NCBI RefSeq assembly: GCF_006874475.1
Contig: NZ_VIRM01000014.1
Location: 1 to 64,000, forward strand
DNA: 64,000 nt
Reading direction: 5' to 3'
From: Microbispora hainanensis
GTDB taxonomy: Bacteria; Actinomycetota; Actinomycetes; Streptosporangiales; Streptosporangiaceae
Below are positions 1 to 9,536 of this stretch, piece after piece (position 1 is the first letter of the stretch; every line of letters starts with the position of its first letter). A model generated the notes under the pieces. The model ran no database searches. It was not told the DNA's origin and worked only from the letters and a program-made list of their open reading frames with translations. A program made the position numbers and the translations under genes.

Positions 1-1
1 G

Positions 2-166
2 GCGCTCAACCACATCGGCTACGACGGCCCGATCTCGATCGAGTGGGAGGACGCGGGCATGGACCGGCTGCACGGCGCACCCGAGGCCCTCGCCTACATC
101 CGCTCGCTCAACGCCATCACCCCGCCCGACGCCGCCTTCGACGCCGCCTTCTCCTCCGAGAGCTGA
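2..166 (+). CDS. Sugar phosphate isomerase/epimerase, C-terminal end (partial)
   Basis: The frame is open from the window edge and ends at TGA 164-166, giving the last 54 residues of a longer protein. The segment reading [16 protein letters not shown] followed by EALAYIRSL fits the last strand and helix of xylose-isomerase-like TIM-barrel proteins, where the Glu of the EWED segment is normally a metal ligand. The short Ala-rich tail after the helix is ordinary. Substrate cannot be told from this fragment. Nothing downstream shares its strand for about 2.6 kb, so it is probably the last gene of an operon lying to the left. Confidence 0.72.
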   Translation, partial: ALNHIGYDGPISIEWEDAGMDRLHGAPEALAYIRSLNAITPPDAAFDAAFSSES

Positions 167-249
167 CCTCTCTCTCCCCAGCTCTCGCGAGGCCCGGGGC
201 CGGGCGCACCCTCAGGTGCCGCCCGGCCCTCCGGCATGCTGACGGCGTC

Positions 250-744
250 CTACACGGTGCGGCGGGGTGGGAGCAGGGCGTTGACGCGGTCGGAGCCGGG
301 CCAGACGTAGGGGAGGTCGTCGGGGTCGCCGGGGAACTTCGGGCCGTAGAACTCCGGGTCCTTGCGCAGCAGAGCCGAGCGGTGGCTGAGGTGGAGGGCG
401 GGGTCGCCGAGCCAGGGCGGCAACTCGCCCGCCTCTGCGAGGGCCTCTTGGACGCGGGGGGTGTCGATGCCCCGGCAGCCGAGCAGCTCGCCGGTCATCG
501 TCGCGGCGCAGGTGTCGGCGCGGCCAAGGTCGCACCAGGCCGCCACGATCTCCAGGCCGTAGCGGACCAGCGCCTCCTCGTATCCGGCCCACATGTGCGC
601 CACCGGGTGGTGCCGCCAGCCGTACCCCGGAATGGTGAGCGTGCGCAGCACCTGCAGGGCCTCGACCCGCTGTTTGCCGAGGCGGAGCGGGTCGAGGACG
701 CGGGAGGTGGCCGCGAAGTCCGGGTAGGGCAGGAACGTCTGCAT
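250..744 (-). CDS. MSMEG_6728-type protein (pyrimidine dimer DNA glycosylase-like fold)
   Basis: This 164-residue protein opens with MQTFLPYPDFAATSRVLDP and continues LGKQRVEALQVLR, the signature start of a small actinobacterial cytoplasmic family usually labelled MSMEG_6728. I recall that family as related to the pyrimidine-dimer DNA glycosylase Pfam group. Conserved-looking segments include GYGWRHHPVAHMW, the middle LHLSHRSALLRKDP and the tail EFYGPKFPG...YVWP. Length is normal and no signal peptide or membrane segment is present. It is transcribed alone, separated from the alcohol dehydrogenase by a strong hairpin. A role in DNA repair is a family-level guess, not something the sequence proves. 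Confidence 0.7.
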   Translation of the reverse strand: MQTFLPYPDFAATSRVLDPLRLGKQRVEALQVLRTLTIPGYGWRHHPVAHMWAGYEEALVRYGLEIVAAWCDLGRADTCAATMTGELLGCRGIDTPRVQEALAEAGELPPWLGDPALHLSHRSALLRKDPEFYGPKFPGDPDDLPYVWPGSDRVNALLPPRRTV

Positions 745-762
745 GTCGCCGCTCGGGTTACC

Positions 763-812
763 CCGGTCCGCCGGAGATATCCCCCGCGCCGGGGAGATCT
801 CCGGCGGACCGG
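763..812. terminator. Strong hairpin terminator between two minus-strand genes
   Basis: A 16-bp perfect inverted repeat (arms 763-778 and 797-812, arm CCGGTCCGCCGGAGAT) encloses an 18-nt loop. It sits just past the stop of the alcohol dehydrogenase at 818 and before the start of the next minus-strand gene at 744, so it most likely ends the ferredoxin/ADH operon transcript. There is no long T-tract, which is usual for actinomycete terminators. Confidence 0.75.
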
Positions 813-817
813 TGGAC

Positions 818-1903
818 TCAGTCGAACAGCACGATCTGCCGGAGCACCTCGCCGCCGCGCAGGGCGTCGACGGCGTCGTTCAGGTCGGCGATCCTGATGC
901 GTGAGCTGATCATGCTGTCGAGGTCGAGCCTGCCCGCCTTGTAGAGGTTCACGAAGCGCGGGAAGTCCCTGCGGACGTCGGCGTCGCCGTACAGCGAGCT
1001 GAGGAGGTTCTTGCCCTCGAACAGCAGGCTGAAGGCGCTCAGCGGCACCATGTCGTCCATGGCGCCCGCGCCGACGACGATGACGTCGCCGCCGCGCCGC
1101 GTCGCCTGCCAGGCCGTCATGATGGCGGCCGACTTGCCGACCACCTCGAAGCCGTGGTCGAAGCCCTGCCCGCCGGTCAGCGTGCCGATGGCGTCCATGA
1201 GCTGGTCGGGTGTGCAGGCGTGGGTGGCGCCGACCTTCTTCGCGAGCGCGTGCTTGGACTCCAGCGGGTCGATCGCGAGGATCGTGGTCGCGCCGGAGAT
1301 GCGGGCGCCCTGGATCACCGACAGGCCGACGCCTCCGCAGCCGACGACCGCGACCGTCGCGCCCGGGCGCACCTTCGCGGTGTTGAGCACCGCGCCGACG
1401 CCCGTGGTGATGCCGCAGCCGATCAGCGCCGCCGCCTCGTACGGCACGTCGGGGTCGACCTTGATCGCCCCCTGCCACGGGACGATGATCTCCTCGGCCC
1501 AGGTGCCGCACCCGGCCATGCCGAACGCCGGGGTGTCGCCGCCGAACAGGAAGCGCGGCTCGGTGAAGCTCTTCATCATGTACGTCATGCAGAGGTTGGG
1601 CTGGCCGCCCACGCAGCTCGGGCAGTCGCCGCAGGCGGGCGTCCAGTTGACGATGACGTGGTCGCCCGGCTGCACGGTGGTCACGGCGTCGCCCACCTCG
1701 ACGACCTCGCCCGCGCCCTCGTGACCGGGGATGATCGGGAGCGGCATGGGGAGCACGCCGTTGAGGACCGAGAGGTCGGAGTGGCAGACGCCGGTGGCCT
1801 TCACCCGCACCCGGACGTCACCCGGGCCCACCGGCGTCAGCGTGATGTCGTCTCTGATGTCGAGCTTTTCGTCGCCGACCGCGTGGAGAAGCGCGCCGCG
1901 CAT
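818..1903 (-). CDS. Zn-dependent alcohol dehydrogenase (MDR family, class III-like)
   Basis: A 361-residue zinc alcohol dehydrogenase. Catalytic-zinc ligands appear as C38-H39 in ATGVCHSD and in PGHEGAGEV near residue 60. The structural-zinc loop is CGDCPSCVGGQPNLC near 91-105. The Rossmann NAD(P) motif is VVGCGGVGLSV near 168. It closely fits the actinobacterial group that oxidises steroid or terpenoid alcohols using NAD or a bound cofactor. The start is supported by GGGAGG 7 nt upstream. It is the last gene of a run PPOX protein, ferredoxin, ADH, with gaps of 70 and 51 nt, headed by a KstR-type operator at 2709. In Mycobacterium tuberculosis a comparable set (ADH, ferredoxin, CYP51) lies together at Rv0761c-Rv0764c. 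The substrate is inferred only. Confidence 0.93.
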   Translation of the reverse strand: MRGALLHAVGDEKLDIRDDITLTPVGPGDVRVRVKATGVCHSDLSVLNGVLPMPLPIIPGHEGAGEVVEVGDAVTTVQPGDHVIVNWTPACGDCPSCVGGQPNLCMTYMMKSFTEPRFLFGGDTPAFGMAGCGTWAEEIIVPWQGAIKVDPDVPYEAAALIGCGITTGVGAVLNTAKVRPGATVAVVGCGGVGLSVIQGARISGATTILAIDPLESKHALAKKVGATHACTPDQLMDAIGTLTGGQGFDHGFEVVGKSAAIMTAWQATRRGGDVIVVGAGAMDDMVPLSAFSLLFEGKNLLSSLYGDADVRRDFPRFVNLYKAGRLDLDSMISSRIRIADLNDAVDALRGGEVLRQIVLFD

Positions 1904-1954
1904 GGGGGACCTCCCGGTCTTTCAGGCTGGTCTTTCAGGGGTGGGCGCCGCGCG

Positions 1955-2149
1955 TCACTCGTCCTCGAGCGACAGCGCGGCCTTGGGACAGGACCGGACC
2001 GCGTGGCGGACCCGGTCGAGGAGTGCGGCGGGCGGCTCGGGCATCAGCACGTGGAGGTTGTCCTCGTCGTCGACCTCGAAGACCTCGGGCGCCAGGCCCA
2101 TGCAGACGGCGTTGGCCTCGCACACGTCGTAGTCGACCTTGATCTTCAT
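1955..2149 (-). CDS. [3Fe-4S] ferredoxin, P450 electron donor type
   Basis: A 64-residue acidic ferredoxin starting MKIKVDYDVCEANAVCMGLAPEVF. Only three cluster cysteines are present, C10 and C16 in the first loop and the one in RSCPKAALSL near residue 53. This is the pattern of single [3Fe-4S] ferredoxins that reduce bacterial cytochromes P450. The start is backed by GGAGGAGG about 6 nt upstream. There is no P450 beside it, but a CYP125-like P450 with the same type of operator is at 11253-12452 and is a plausible partner. It belongs to the operon ending with the alcohol dehydrogenase. Confidence 0.93.
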   Translation of the reverse strand: MKIKVDYDVCEANAVCMGLAPEVFEVDDEDNLHVLMPEPPAALLDRVRHAVRSCPKAALSLEDE

Positions 2150-2219
2150 GGCGCGTCCTCCTCCTGTGCGTCACATCGCGCTGGAGTTCACGTTAGGGCC
2201 TGTCCCGTGGATCTTGCGC

Positions 2220-3411
<1,192 letters not shown>

Positions 3412-3426
3412 CGGCGCGCTCGCCCG

Positions 3427-3475
3427 TGATGCGGGCCCTGATGTTATGCGGGCCCTGAGGTGATGCGGGGCCCTG
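3427..3475. repeat. Three short direct repeats (TGATGCGGGCCCTGA)
   Basis: Three near-identical 15-bp units start at 3427, 3444 and 3461, exactly 17 bp apart, in the gap between two convergent genes. They may form a processing or termination element, but no clear hairpin is seen. Confidence 0.6.
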
Positions 3476-3495
3476 GGCGGGGCGCCTGCGGAGGG

Positions 3496-4557
3496 TCAGG
3501 CGCGGGCGCGCTCGCAGCCGCACTCGCCGGTGATGCGGGCCTCCCGGCCGCCGGCGTCGCGGAAGATCCCTGAGCCGGGAGTGGCGCGGGAGAGGGCGTC
3601 GGCGGCGAGCACCACCGCGGCGGCCGTGTAGCCCGACCGCTCGTTGGGGAAGTGCCGCTGGTTCACGAACTGCCACCCGGTCCAGTAGGAGCCGTCCTCG
3701 TGGCGCAGGTGCTGCATGTCGGCGAACACCGCCAGCGCGCGCTCCCGCAGCCCGGCCGCGTCGAGCGCGAGCACCAGTTCGCACGACTCCGCGCCGGTGA
3801 CCCAGGGCTGGTCGGAGACGCAGCGTGCGCCGAGGCCCGGCACGACGAAGGTGTCCCACTCCAGGTCGAACCGCTGTGCCGCCGCGGCCCCGCGTACGGC
3901 GCCGCCGAGCACCGGGTAGTACCAGTCCATCGAGAACCGGCTCTTGTCGGCGAACGCCTCCGGGTGGCCGGCGATCACGTGGCCGAGCTGGTCGGCGGCG
4001 AGCTCCCAGTCGGGCTGCGGGTCGCCCAGCCGTTCGGCGAGCAGCGCCCCGCACCGCAGGCCCTGGTGGATGGACGAGCACCCGGTGAGCAGCGCGTAGT
4101 CCGCCGGACGTCCCTCGGCGTCGCGCTGCCAGAGGATCTCGCCCCGCGCGGTCTGCAGGCCGATGACGAAGTCGAGGGCCCGCGCCACCACCGGCCACAT
4201 CGACCGGGCGAAGTCCTCGTCGCCGGTCACCAGCAGGTCGTGCCAGACCCCCACCGCGATGTACGCCGCGTGGTTGGACTCCCCGGCCGCCTCGGCGGGC
4301 AGGCCGTCGCGGACCTTCATCGGCCAGGAGCCGTCCGGGCGCTGGTGCCGTACGAGCCAGTCGTAGCCCTTGCGGGCCTCCTCGCGCAGCCCGGCCACGG
4401 TCAGCGCCATCAGGCACTCGATGTGGTTCCACGCGTCGATGTGACCCTCGGGCCAGGGGACGCCGCCCAGGTCGTCCTGGACGGCGGCGATGCTCTCGGC
4501 CGTACGGACGACCTGCTCGGCGGTGATGATCCCCGGAACGTCGGGCACCCGCGTCAT
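3496..4557 (-). CDS. Prenyltransferase/squalene-cyclase-like alpha/alpha-barrel protein
   Basis: A 353-residue soluble protein rich in helical pairs typical of (alpha/alpha)6 barrels: WNHIECLMALTVAGL with YDWLVRHQRPDGSWP, then AYIAVGVWHDLL and ALDFVIGLQTARGEILWQRD. The QRPDGSWP segment resembles the QW-type repeats of terpenoid cyclases and prenyltransferase beta subunits, but no DXDD or zinc triad is evident. Actinobacterial homologues are annotated as prenyltransferases and sit beside a methyltransferase and a glycosyltransferase, as here. ATG 4557 overlaps the upstream stop by 4 nt, so translation is coupled. A glycosidase-like or structural role is equally possible. Confidence 0.75.
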   Translation of the reverse strand: MTRVPDVPGIITAEQVVRTAESIAAVQDDLGGVPWPEGHIDAWNHIECLMALTVAGLREEARKGYDWLVRHQRPDGSWPMKVRDGLPAEAAGESNHAAYIAVGVWHDLLVTGDEDFARSMWPVVARALDFVIGLQTARGEILWQRDAEGRPADYALLTGCSSIHQGLRCGALLAERLGDPQPDWELAADQLGHVIAGHPEAFADKSRFSMDWYYPVLGGAVRGAAAAQRFDLEWDTFVVPGLGARCVSDQPWVTGAESCELVLALDAAGLRERALAVFADMQHLRHEDGSYWTGWQFVNQRHFPNERSGYTAAAVVLAADALSRATPGSGIFRDAGGREARITGECGCERARA

Positions 4558-5267
4558 GCGGGCTTCCGGACGTAGACCACGACGCTCTTGCCGATCAGAG
4601 GGTTGAGCACGGCCTCGGCCAGCCGGGTCGCGAGGGGGCGCTTCATGATGTCCCAGACGAGCAGCTCGTGGTAGGCCTTGGCCAGCGGGTGCTGGTCGTC
4701 GTTGACCCCGACCGCGCACTTGATCCACCAGTACGGCGAGTGCAGGCCGTGGGCGTAGTGGTGGCCGCCGACCTCAAGCCCGGACGACTTCAGCTTCGCC
4801 TGGAGCTCCGCCAACGTATAAATCCGGATATGTCCGCCGGGGGCGGTGTGGTAGTCCTCCGACAGGGCCCAGCAGATCCGCTCGGGCAGGAAGCTCGGCA
4901 CGGTGATCGCGGCCCGGCCGCCCGGCTTGAGCACGCGGACGATCTCGCGCATCGCGGCCATGTCGTCGGGGATGTGCTCCAGCACCTCGGCGGCGATGAC
5001 GCGGTCGAACGACGCGTCGGGGAACGGCATGTGGAGGGCGTCGCCGACGACGGTGTCCCCGGTCGCGCCCGCCGGCACCTCGCCTTCCTTGTCCATCGCC
5101 GCGAACATGGCCGCCACGTTCTCCATCTCGGCGGCGTCCATGTCGAAGGCGACCACGTCGGCGCCCCGGCGCAGCACCTCGAAGGCGTGCCGGCCACCGC
5201 CGGCCCCGAGGTCGAGGACACGGTCGCCCGGTCCGACGGGCAGCCGGTTGAAGTCGACGGTCAGCAC
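4554..5267 (-). CDS. Class I SAM-dependent methyltransferase (UbiE/Methyltransf_11 type)
   Basis: 237 residues. The SAM-binding motif I is RVLDLGAGGGRHAFEVLRRG (residues about 19-38), followed by the acidic motif VVAFDMDAAEM, GDALHMPFPDASFD, and the IAAEVLEHI and VLKPGGRAAI motifs of the Methyltransf_11 family. The C-terminus carries aromatic-rich HSPYWWIKCAVGV, probably for substrate binding. The gene lies between a glycosyltransferase and the alpha/alpha-barrel gene, with which it overlaps by 4 nt. The set looks like a conserved actinobacterial block acting on a glycosylated or isoprenoid substrate. Confidence 0.88.
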   Translation of the reverse strand: MLTVDFNRLPVGPGDRVLDLGAGGGRHAFEVLRRGADVVAFDMDAAEMENVAAMFAAMDKEGEVPAGATGDTVVGDALHMPFPDASFDRVIAAEVLEHIPDDMAAMREIVRVLKPGGRAAITVPSFLPERICWALSEDYHTAPGGHIRIYTLAELQAKLKSSGLEVGGHHYAHGLHSPYWWIKCAVGVNDDQHPLAKAYHELLVWDIMKRPLATRLAEAVLNPLIGKSVVVYVRKPA

Positions 5268-5303
5268 TCGGTGCCTGCCTTTCGTGGGGTCTGGGGAGTC
5301 ACC

Positions 5304-5345
5304 GGGGGACGTTCATCAGGGGACGTTCATCGGGAGACGCCTATC
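5304..5345. repeat. Three imperfect 14-15 bp tandem repeats
   Basis: Units built on GGGGACGTTCATC follow each other from 5304, the last being degenerate and running into the end of the glycosyltransferase gene. They fill the short gap between that gene and the methyltransferase. Confidence 0.55.
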
Positions 5346-6582
5346 GGGACAAGCGCCGTGCCGCGATGGCCTCGTGGTAGGCCTCGACCGTGCGCTGGGC
5401 GACGACCGGCCACGCGTAGCGCTCCATCACGCGGTCGTAGCCGCGCCGGCCGAACTCCGCGCGCTCCCCGGGGGAGTCGAGCAGGCGGCGCAGCACGGCA
5501 GCCAGCTCCTCGGGGTCGCCCGGCGTCACCTGCACGGCCGCGTCGCCGACCACCTCGGGCAGGGCGCCCGTACGCGACGCGACCAGCGGTGTGCCGCACG
5601 CCATGTGCTCGACGGCCGGCAACGAGAACCCCTCGTAGAGCGAGGGGACCACCGCGACCTCGGAGGTGGCGATCAGCTCGGCCAGCTCCTCGTCGGGGAT
5701 GCCGTGCACGAACCGTACGCGGTCGTGCAGCGACAGCTCGTTGACGAGCTGTTCGGTGGGGCCTCCGGGGGTGGGCCTGCTCACCACGGTGAGGTCGACC
5801 TCGCGCTCGGTGGCGAGCTTGGCGACCGCGCGCAGCAGGGTCGCCACGCCCTTCATGGGCGAGTCGGCGCTGGCCACGGCCACGATCGAGTTCGCCCGCT
5901 TCGGCAGCTCGGGCCGGGGGTGGAAGAACCGGGTGTCCACGCCGAGCGGGATCAGCCGCATGTTGGACTGCGGCACGTTGAAGTCGCGGTGGATGTCGGC
6001 GAGCGACGACTCGCTGACGGTCAGGATCGGGCTCAGCCGGGGCGCCACGATGCTCTGCATGCGCACGAAGCCATACCAGCGGCGCATCGACAGCCGCTTC
6101 CAGCCCTTGGCGGCCTTCAGCTCGATCCGCCGGTCCACGCTGATCGGGTGATGGATGGTGCCGACCACCGGGAACAGCCGCTGGATGCCGAGCAGGCCGT
6201 AGCCCAGGGTCTGGTTGTCCTGGACGACGTCGAAGTCGCCGCGCCGCCTCTTCAGCTCCCGGTAGGCCCGCAGGCTGAACGTCAGCGGCTCGGGGAAGCC
6301 GGCCGTCCACATCGTGGCGACTTCGAGCGCGTCGATCCAGTCGCGATATTCGTCGCGCTTCGGCGTACGGAACGGGTCCTCGTCGCGGTAGAGGTCCAGG
6401 CTCGGCACCTTGTTGAGGATCACGCCCTCGTCCAGCTCCGGGTAGGGCTGGCCGGAGAAGACCTCCACGTGGTGGCCCAGGGCGACGAGCTCGCGGCTTA
6501 TATGGCGCAGGTACACCCCCTGGCCGCCGCAGGTGGGCTTGCTGCGGTAGGACAGCAGCGCGACGCGCAGCCTCTCCGCCAA
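5341..6582 (-). CDS. GT4-family glycosyltransferase
   Basis: A GT-B glycosyltransferase of about 413 residues. The N-terminal half starts LRVALLSYRSKPTCGGQGVY, with the glycine loop of the acceptor domain. The C-terminal half has LIPLGVDTRFF, the nucleotide-sugar site EVAVVPSLYEGFSLPAVE (EX7E motif) and HMACGTPLVAS. TTG 6582 is preferred because AAAGGGG lies 9 nt before it and the protein then begins at the first Rossmann strand; a longer reading lacks support. It is first in a three-gene minus-strand operon and divergent from gmd, with a KstR-type site between. The likely donor is a GDP-sugar, inferred from gmd. Confidence 0.88.
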   Translation of the reverse strand: MAERLRVALLSYRSKPTCGGQGVYLRHISRELVALGHHVEVFSGQPYPELDEGVILNKVPSLDLYRDEDPFRTPKRDEYRDWIDALEVATMWTAGFPEPLTFSLRAYRELKRRRGDFDVVQDNQTLGYGLLGIQRLFPVVGTIHHPISVDRRIELKAAKGWKRLSMRRWYGFVRMQSIVAPRLSPILTVSESSLADIHRDFNVPQSNMRLIPLGVDTRFFHPRPELPKRANSIVAVASADSPMKGVATLLRAVAKLATEREVDLTVVSRPTPGGPTEQLVNELSLHDRVRFVHGIPDEELAELIATSEVAVVPSLYEGFSLPAVEHMACGTPLVASRTGALPEVVGDAAVQVTPGDPEELAAVLRRLLDSPGERAEFGRRGYDRVMERYAWPVVAQRTVEAYHEAIAARRLSR

Positions 6583-6742
6583 GAGGCACCCCTTTCCAGC
6601 CGGTTTCCCGCCGTGCCCCCGTGGGGCTGCTGCCAGGAACACTACCATTTGACCTTAGATGGGGTAGGTGAGGTGGAAAGGGTCCTCGATTGACCCTCAC
6701 CCGGCCCGACCTGGGCTGTTAGCTTACCCGAACGCGATTCTG

Positions 6743-6756
6743 TGTAACACGTTCTA
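6743..6756. promoter_or_regulatory. KstR-type operator (TGTAACACGTTCTA)
   Basis: An exact match to TNNAACNNGTTNNA in the divergent promoter of the glycosyltransferase operon (start 6582) and gmd (start 6838). The surrounding 6583-6837 region has no gene. Its presence in front of sugar genes is unexpected for a steroid repressor. Confidence 0.65.
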
Positions 6757-6837
6757 GTGGCGCATCTATAGGCATGGCCGGGCAGGGCGGTACATTCGCC
6801 TCTCATAGGCCAAGTTGGGCGCTACGAGGAGGATCCG

Positions 6838-7863
6838 TTGGCCAGGCGTGCGCTGATCACCGGCATCACCGGTCAGGACGGCTCCTATCTCGCAGAACAC
6901 CTGCTGAGCGAGGGATACGAGGTCTGGGGCCTCGTTCGCGGGCAGGCCAACCCCCGCGTCCCGCGCGTGCGCCGGCTCCTCCAGGACGTACGGCTGGTCC
7001 GCGGCGACCTGCTCGACCAGGGGTCGCTGATCTCGGCGGTGGAGAAGGTGCAGCCCGACGAGGTCTACAACCTGGGGGCCATCTCGTTCGTGCCCATGTC
7101 GTGGGAGCAGGCCGAGCTGACCGCCGAGGTGACCGGCATGGGCGTGCTCCGCGTGCTGGAGGCCATCCGCGTCTGCTCGGGGATCACCGCCTCGCGCGGC
7201 TCGTCGGCCGGGCAGATCCGCTTCTACCAGGCGTCGTCCTCCGAGATGTTCGGCCAGGTCAGGGAGACGCCGCAGACCGAGCGCACCCCCTTCCACCCCA
7301 GGTCGCCATACGGCGTGGCCAAGGCGTACGGGCACTTCCTCACGCAGAACTACCGCGAGTCGTACGGGATGTTCGCGGTGTCCGGCATCCTGTTCAATCA
7401 CGAGTCGCCCCGGCGGGGGGCCGAGTTCGTCACCCGCAAGGTCTCGCTCGGCGTCGCGCGGATCAAGCTCGGCATGGCCACGGAGCTGCGCCTGGGCAAC
7501 CTGGAGGCGCGCCGCGACTGGGGATACGCCGGCGACTTCGTCCGGGCCATGCACATGATGCTGTCGGCCGCCGAGCCCGAGGACTACGTCATCGGCACCG
7601 GGCGCACCCACTCGGTGCGCGAGCTGGTCGAGGCGGCCTTCGCCGCCGCCGGCCTCGACTGGGAGCGGCACGTCGTCTGCGACGCGTCCCTGCACCGCCC
7701 GGCGGAGGTCGACCTGCTGTGCGCCGACCCGAAGAAGGCCCGCACCCAGCTCGGCTGGGAGCCGACGGTGTCGTTCGAGGAGCTCGTGGCGATGATGGTC
7801 GAGGCCGACCTGCGCCTGCTCGCCGACGGCGGCGACCCGGAGCAGGACTCCTCCTGGGCCTGA
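6838..7863 (+). CDS. gmd: GDP-mannose 4,6-dehydratase
   Basis: 341 residues, short-chain dehydrogenase/reductase fold, converting GDP-D-mannose to GDP-4-keto-6-deoxymannose with bound NADP. The N-terminal ALITGITGQDGSYLAEHLL is the diagnostic nucleotide-binding motif, YQASSSEMFGQ carries the active-site Ser/Glu, and SPYGVAKAYGH holds the YXXXK pair. Other family segments are NHESPRRG and LGNLEARRDWGYAGD. The TTG start is set by GGAGGATCC directly upstream and by the fold start. It is divergent from the glycosyltransferase operon and could supply a deoxy-hexose donor. No GDP-fucose synthase is seen next to it. Confidence 0.95.
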   Translation: MARRALITGITGQDGSYLAEHLLSEGYEVWGLVRGQANPRVPRVRRLLQDVRLVRGDLLDQGSLISAVEKVQPDEVYNLGAISFVPMSWEQAELTAEVTGMGVLRVLEAIRVCSGITASRGSSAGQIRFYQASSSEMFGQVRETPQTERTPFHPRSPYGVAKAYGHFLTQNYRESYGMFAVSGILFNHESPRRGAEFVTRKVSLGVARIKLGMATELRLGNLEARRDWGYAGDFVRAMHMMLSAAEPEDYVIGTGRTHSVRELVEAAFAAAGLDWERHVVCDASLHRPAEVDLLCADPKKARTQLGWEPTVSFEELVAMMVEADLRLLADGGDPEQDSSWA

Positions 7864-7881
7864 CACCGGCCGGAGACGCGG

Positions 7882-8481
7882 TCAGGAGGGCGGCCGGGCC
7901 AGCCGGATCCCGGCGCCGAGGGGAACGGCGACGGATGGGATGCGGATCGGCACCTTGCTCTCGCCGATCTTGAATCCGTCCACTCCCCAGCTCACCGCGA
8001 CCTCGCAGTCCCCGCCGGGACGGAGGGTCACCAGCCGCCCGTCGCGGATCGCCGCGCTCAGCAGCCCGATCGTGAACGTCAGGTCGACGGAGAACGTGAT
8101 CGTGAGCACTTTGCGCTCGTCGGCGTAGACCTCGACGTACGGGCGGTGCTCCGAGGTGATCGAGTGCGCGGCCAGGGAGACCGGCTCGATCTTCCCGCGG
8201 CGGCCGTCCTCGTGACTGCGCACCGCGGCGGCCCGCAGCTCGCGGGACTTCTGCCATCCGGCCGCCAGGACCGCCCCGAGAGTGATCCCGTGGAGCAGGC
8301 CGGCGCCGGCCTCGGGCAGCTGAGCGACGAGTTGCCCGGCGAGGGCCGGGGCGTCGCGGCAGATCGTGCTCATCACCTGGGGGTCGCGGACGACTCTTGC
8401 CGCCGCCGCCACCGCGCCGCGCGCGCTGTCGTAGAGCGCGAGGGCGGCCGTGCCCGGATTCGGGTTGATGGTCAGGTTCAT
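7882..8481 (-). CDS. Hypothetical protein, 199 aa
   Basis: No family recognised. The first half is helical and Ala-rich (LYDSARGAVAAAARVVRD; QLVAQLPEAGAGLLHGITLGAVLAAGW), the second half is beta-rich (YVEVYADERKVLTITFSVDL; VSWGVDGFKIGESKVPIRI), suggesting a helical segment followed by a beta sandwich. There is no clear signal peptide or strong membrane helix. Its ATG overlaps the stop of the PASTA protein by 4 nt, so the two are translationally coupled and may form one envelope-associated unit. It converges with gmd. Confidence 0.7.
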   Translation of the reverse strand: MNLTINPNPGTAALALYDSARGAVAAAARVVRDPQVMSTICRDAPALAGQLVAQLPEAGAGLLHGITLGAVLAAGWQKSRELRAAAVRSHEDGRRGKIEPVSLAAHSITSEHRPYVEVYADERKVLTITFSVDLTFTIGLLSAAIRDGRLVTLRPGGDCEVAVSWGVDGFKIGESKVPIRIPSVAVPLGAGIRLARPPS

Positions 8482-9536
8482 GACAGGCCTTCCCGGATCT
8501 CCTGCCGGCCCGGGTCCGGGACGACGTGAAGACGTACGGCCGGGCGGGAGCCGCGGCTCTCGTGGATCCGCACGTCCGGGGACGGATCGGCGCGGGAGAC
8601 GAGACGCACCGCCCGGCGGCGGTCGTGGTCCCGGTCAGGCGCGCGCCGGCCGCCCCGGGCCTTCCATCCGGCGAGGCCGAGGAGCGCGGCGGCGACCGCG
8701 ACGAGGGCGAGCCCCGGCGGCACACCCAAGTCGGAGCCCGTCTCCTCGCCGGAGGGCGGGGCCGTCGGCACCGCCTCAGGGCTCTCCGCGGGCGACTCGT
8801 CCGGCCGCGGCGACTCCGGCGGACTCGGCGAGGGGCTGTCGTCCGGGCTCGCCGCTGGACTCACAGGCGGGCTCACCGGTGGGCTCACCGGTGGGCTCAC
8901 GGGGGACACGACGCTCAGGACGACGTCGATGGCGTCGCCGATGGTCAGCTCGTCTCCGCCGGGAGGGTTCTGGTCCTCGACGATCTGGTCGTCGCGCGCG
9001 TCGTCCGCTCCTCTGAGCGTCAGCCCCCGGTCCGCCGCCAGCTGCCGCGCCTCCTCGACCGTACGGCCGATGAGGTACGGCACCTCGGTCGAGCCGTCGA
9101 GGAGCAGGCTGACGGCCTGCCCGTAGGCGAGCAGCCCGCCGGGCGCGGGAGTCTGCTCGGCGACCTTCCACTCGCCGGTGGCCTCCGGCTGCCCGGTGGT
9201 CACGCCGAACCCGGCCTTCTGCGCTTCGGCGGTGGCCGCGGTCAGCGTCATCCCGGTCAGGTCGGGCACCTTCCCACCCAGGTAAACGCGGACCCCCGTG
9301 ATTTTGAACTCGATGCACGACAGCGTCTCCGCGCTGCTCACGAAACTCCCGGGAGGAACGGGATCGGGCACGGTCGCGACCCCATAGCCGAAATGGTTGT
9401 GGAGCGTCTCGTACGCCTGCTCGTACGTCTGACCGATCACGTTGGGCGGGGGCGGGCATTTCGCGGCCTGCGCCGGCGTGGCCCAGAACGCGGCGACGGC
9501 CATGGCGAGGGCCACGATCAGGCGTACCGGCATCAT
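8478..9536 (-). CDS. Secreted/membrane-anchored PASTA-domain protein
   Basis: 352 residues. A signal peptide (MPVRLIVALAMAVAAFWATPAQA) is followed by three PASTA-like repeats: PPNVIGQTYEQAYETL, VPDLTGMTLTAATAEAQKAG and VPYLIGRTVEEARQLAADRG. A long Pro/Ser linker with repeated SPPV units follows, then a membrane helix (LALVAVAAALLGLAGW) and a basic tail of about 60 residues, so the PASTA part should face the wall. PASTA domains bind peptidoglycan or muropeptides, but there is no kinase domain, so it is not a PknB homologue. The first two residues are both Met; either may be the start. Confidence 0.85.
   Translation of the reverse strand: MMPVRLIVALAMAVAAFWATPAQAAKCPPPPNVIGQTYEQAYETLHNHFGYGVATVPDPVPPGSFVSSAETLSCIEFKITGVRVYLGGKVPDLTGMTLTAATAEAQKAGFGVTTGQPEATGEWKVAEQTPAPGGLLAYGQAVSLLLDGSTEVPYLIGRTVEEARQLAADRGLTLRGADDARDDQIVEDQNPPGGDELTIGDAIDVVLSVVSPVSPPVSPPVSPPVSPAASPDDSPSPSPPESPRPDESPAESPEAVPTAPPSGEETGSDLGVPPGLALVAVAAALLGLAGWKARGGRRAPDRDHDRRRAVRLVSRADPSPDVRIHESRGSRPAVRLHVVPDPGRQEIREGLS
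8866..8901. repeat. Three 12-bp tandem repeats inside the PASTA gene
   Basis: Units GGYGGGCTCACC at 8866, 8878 and 8890 encode the repeated SPPV of the linker. In-frame expansion of this kind changes linker length without breaking the gene. Confidence 0.7.

Noticed and set aside
43-897. A 284-codon plus-strand frame at the left end
   Set aside because: It is antisense to two real minus-strand genes and has the Arg/Ala/Gly composition of a shadow frame.
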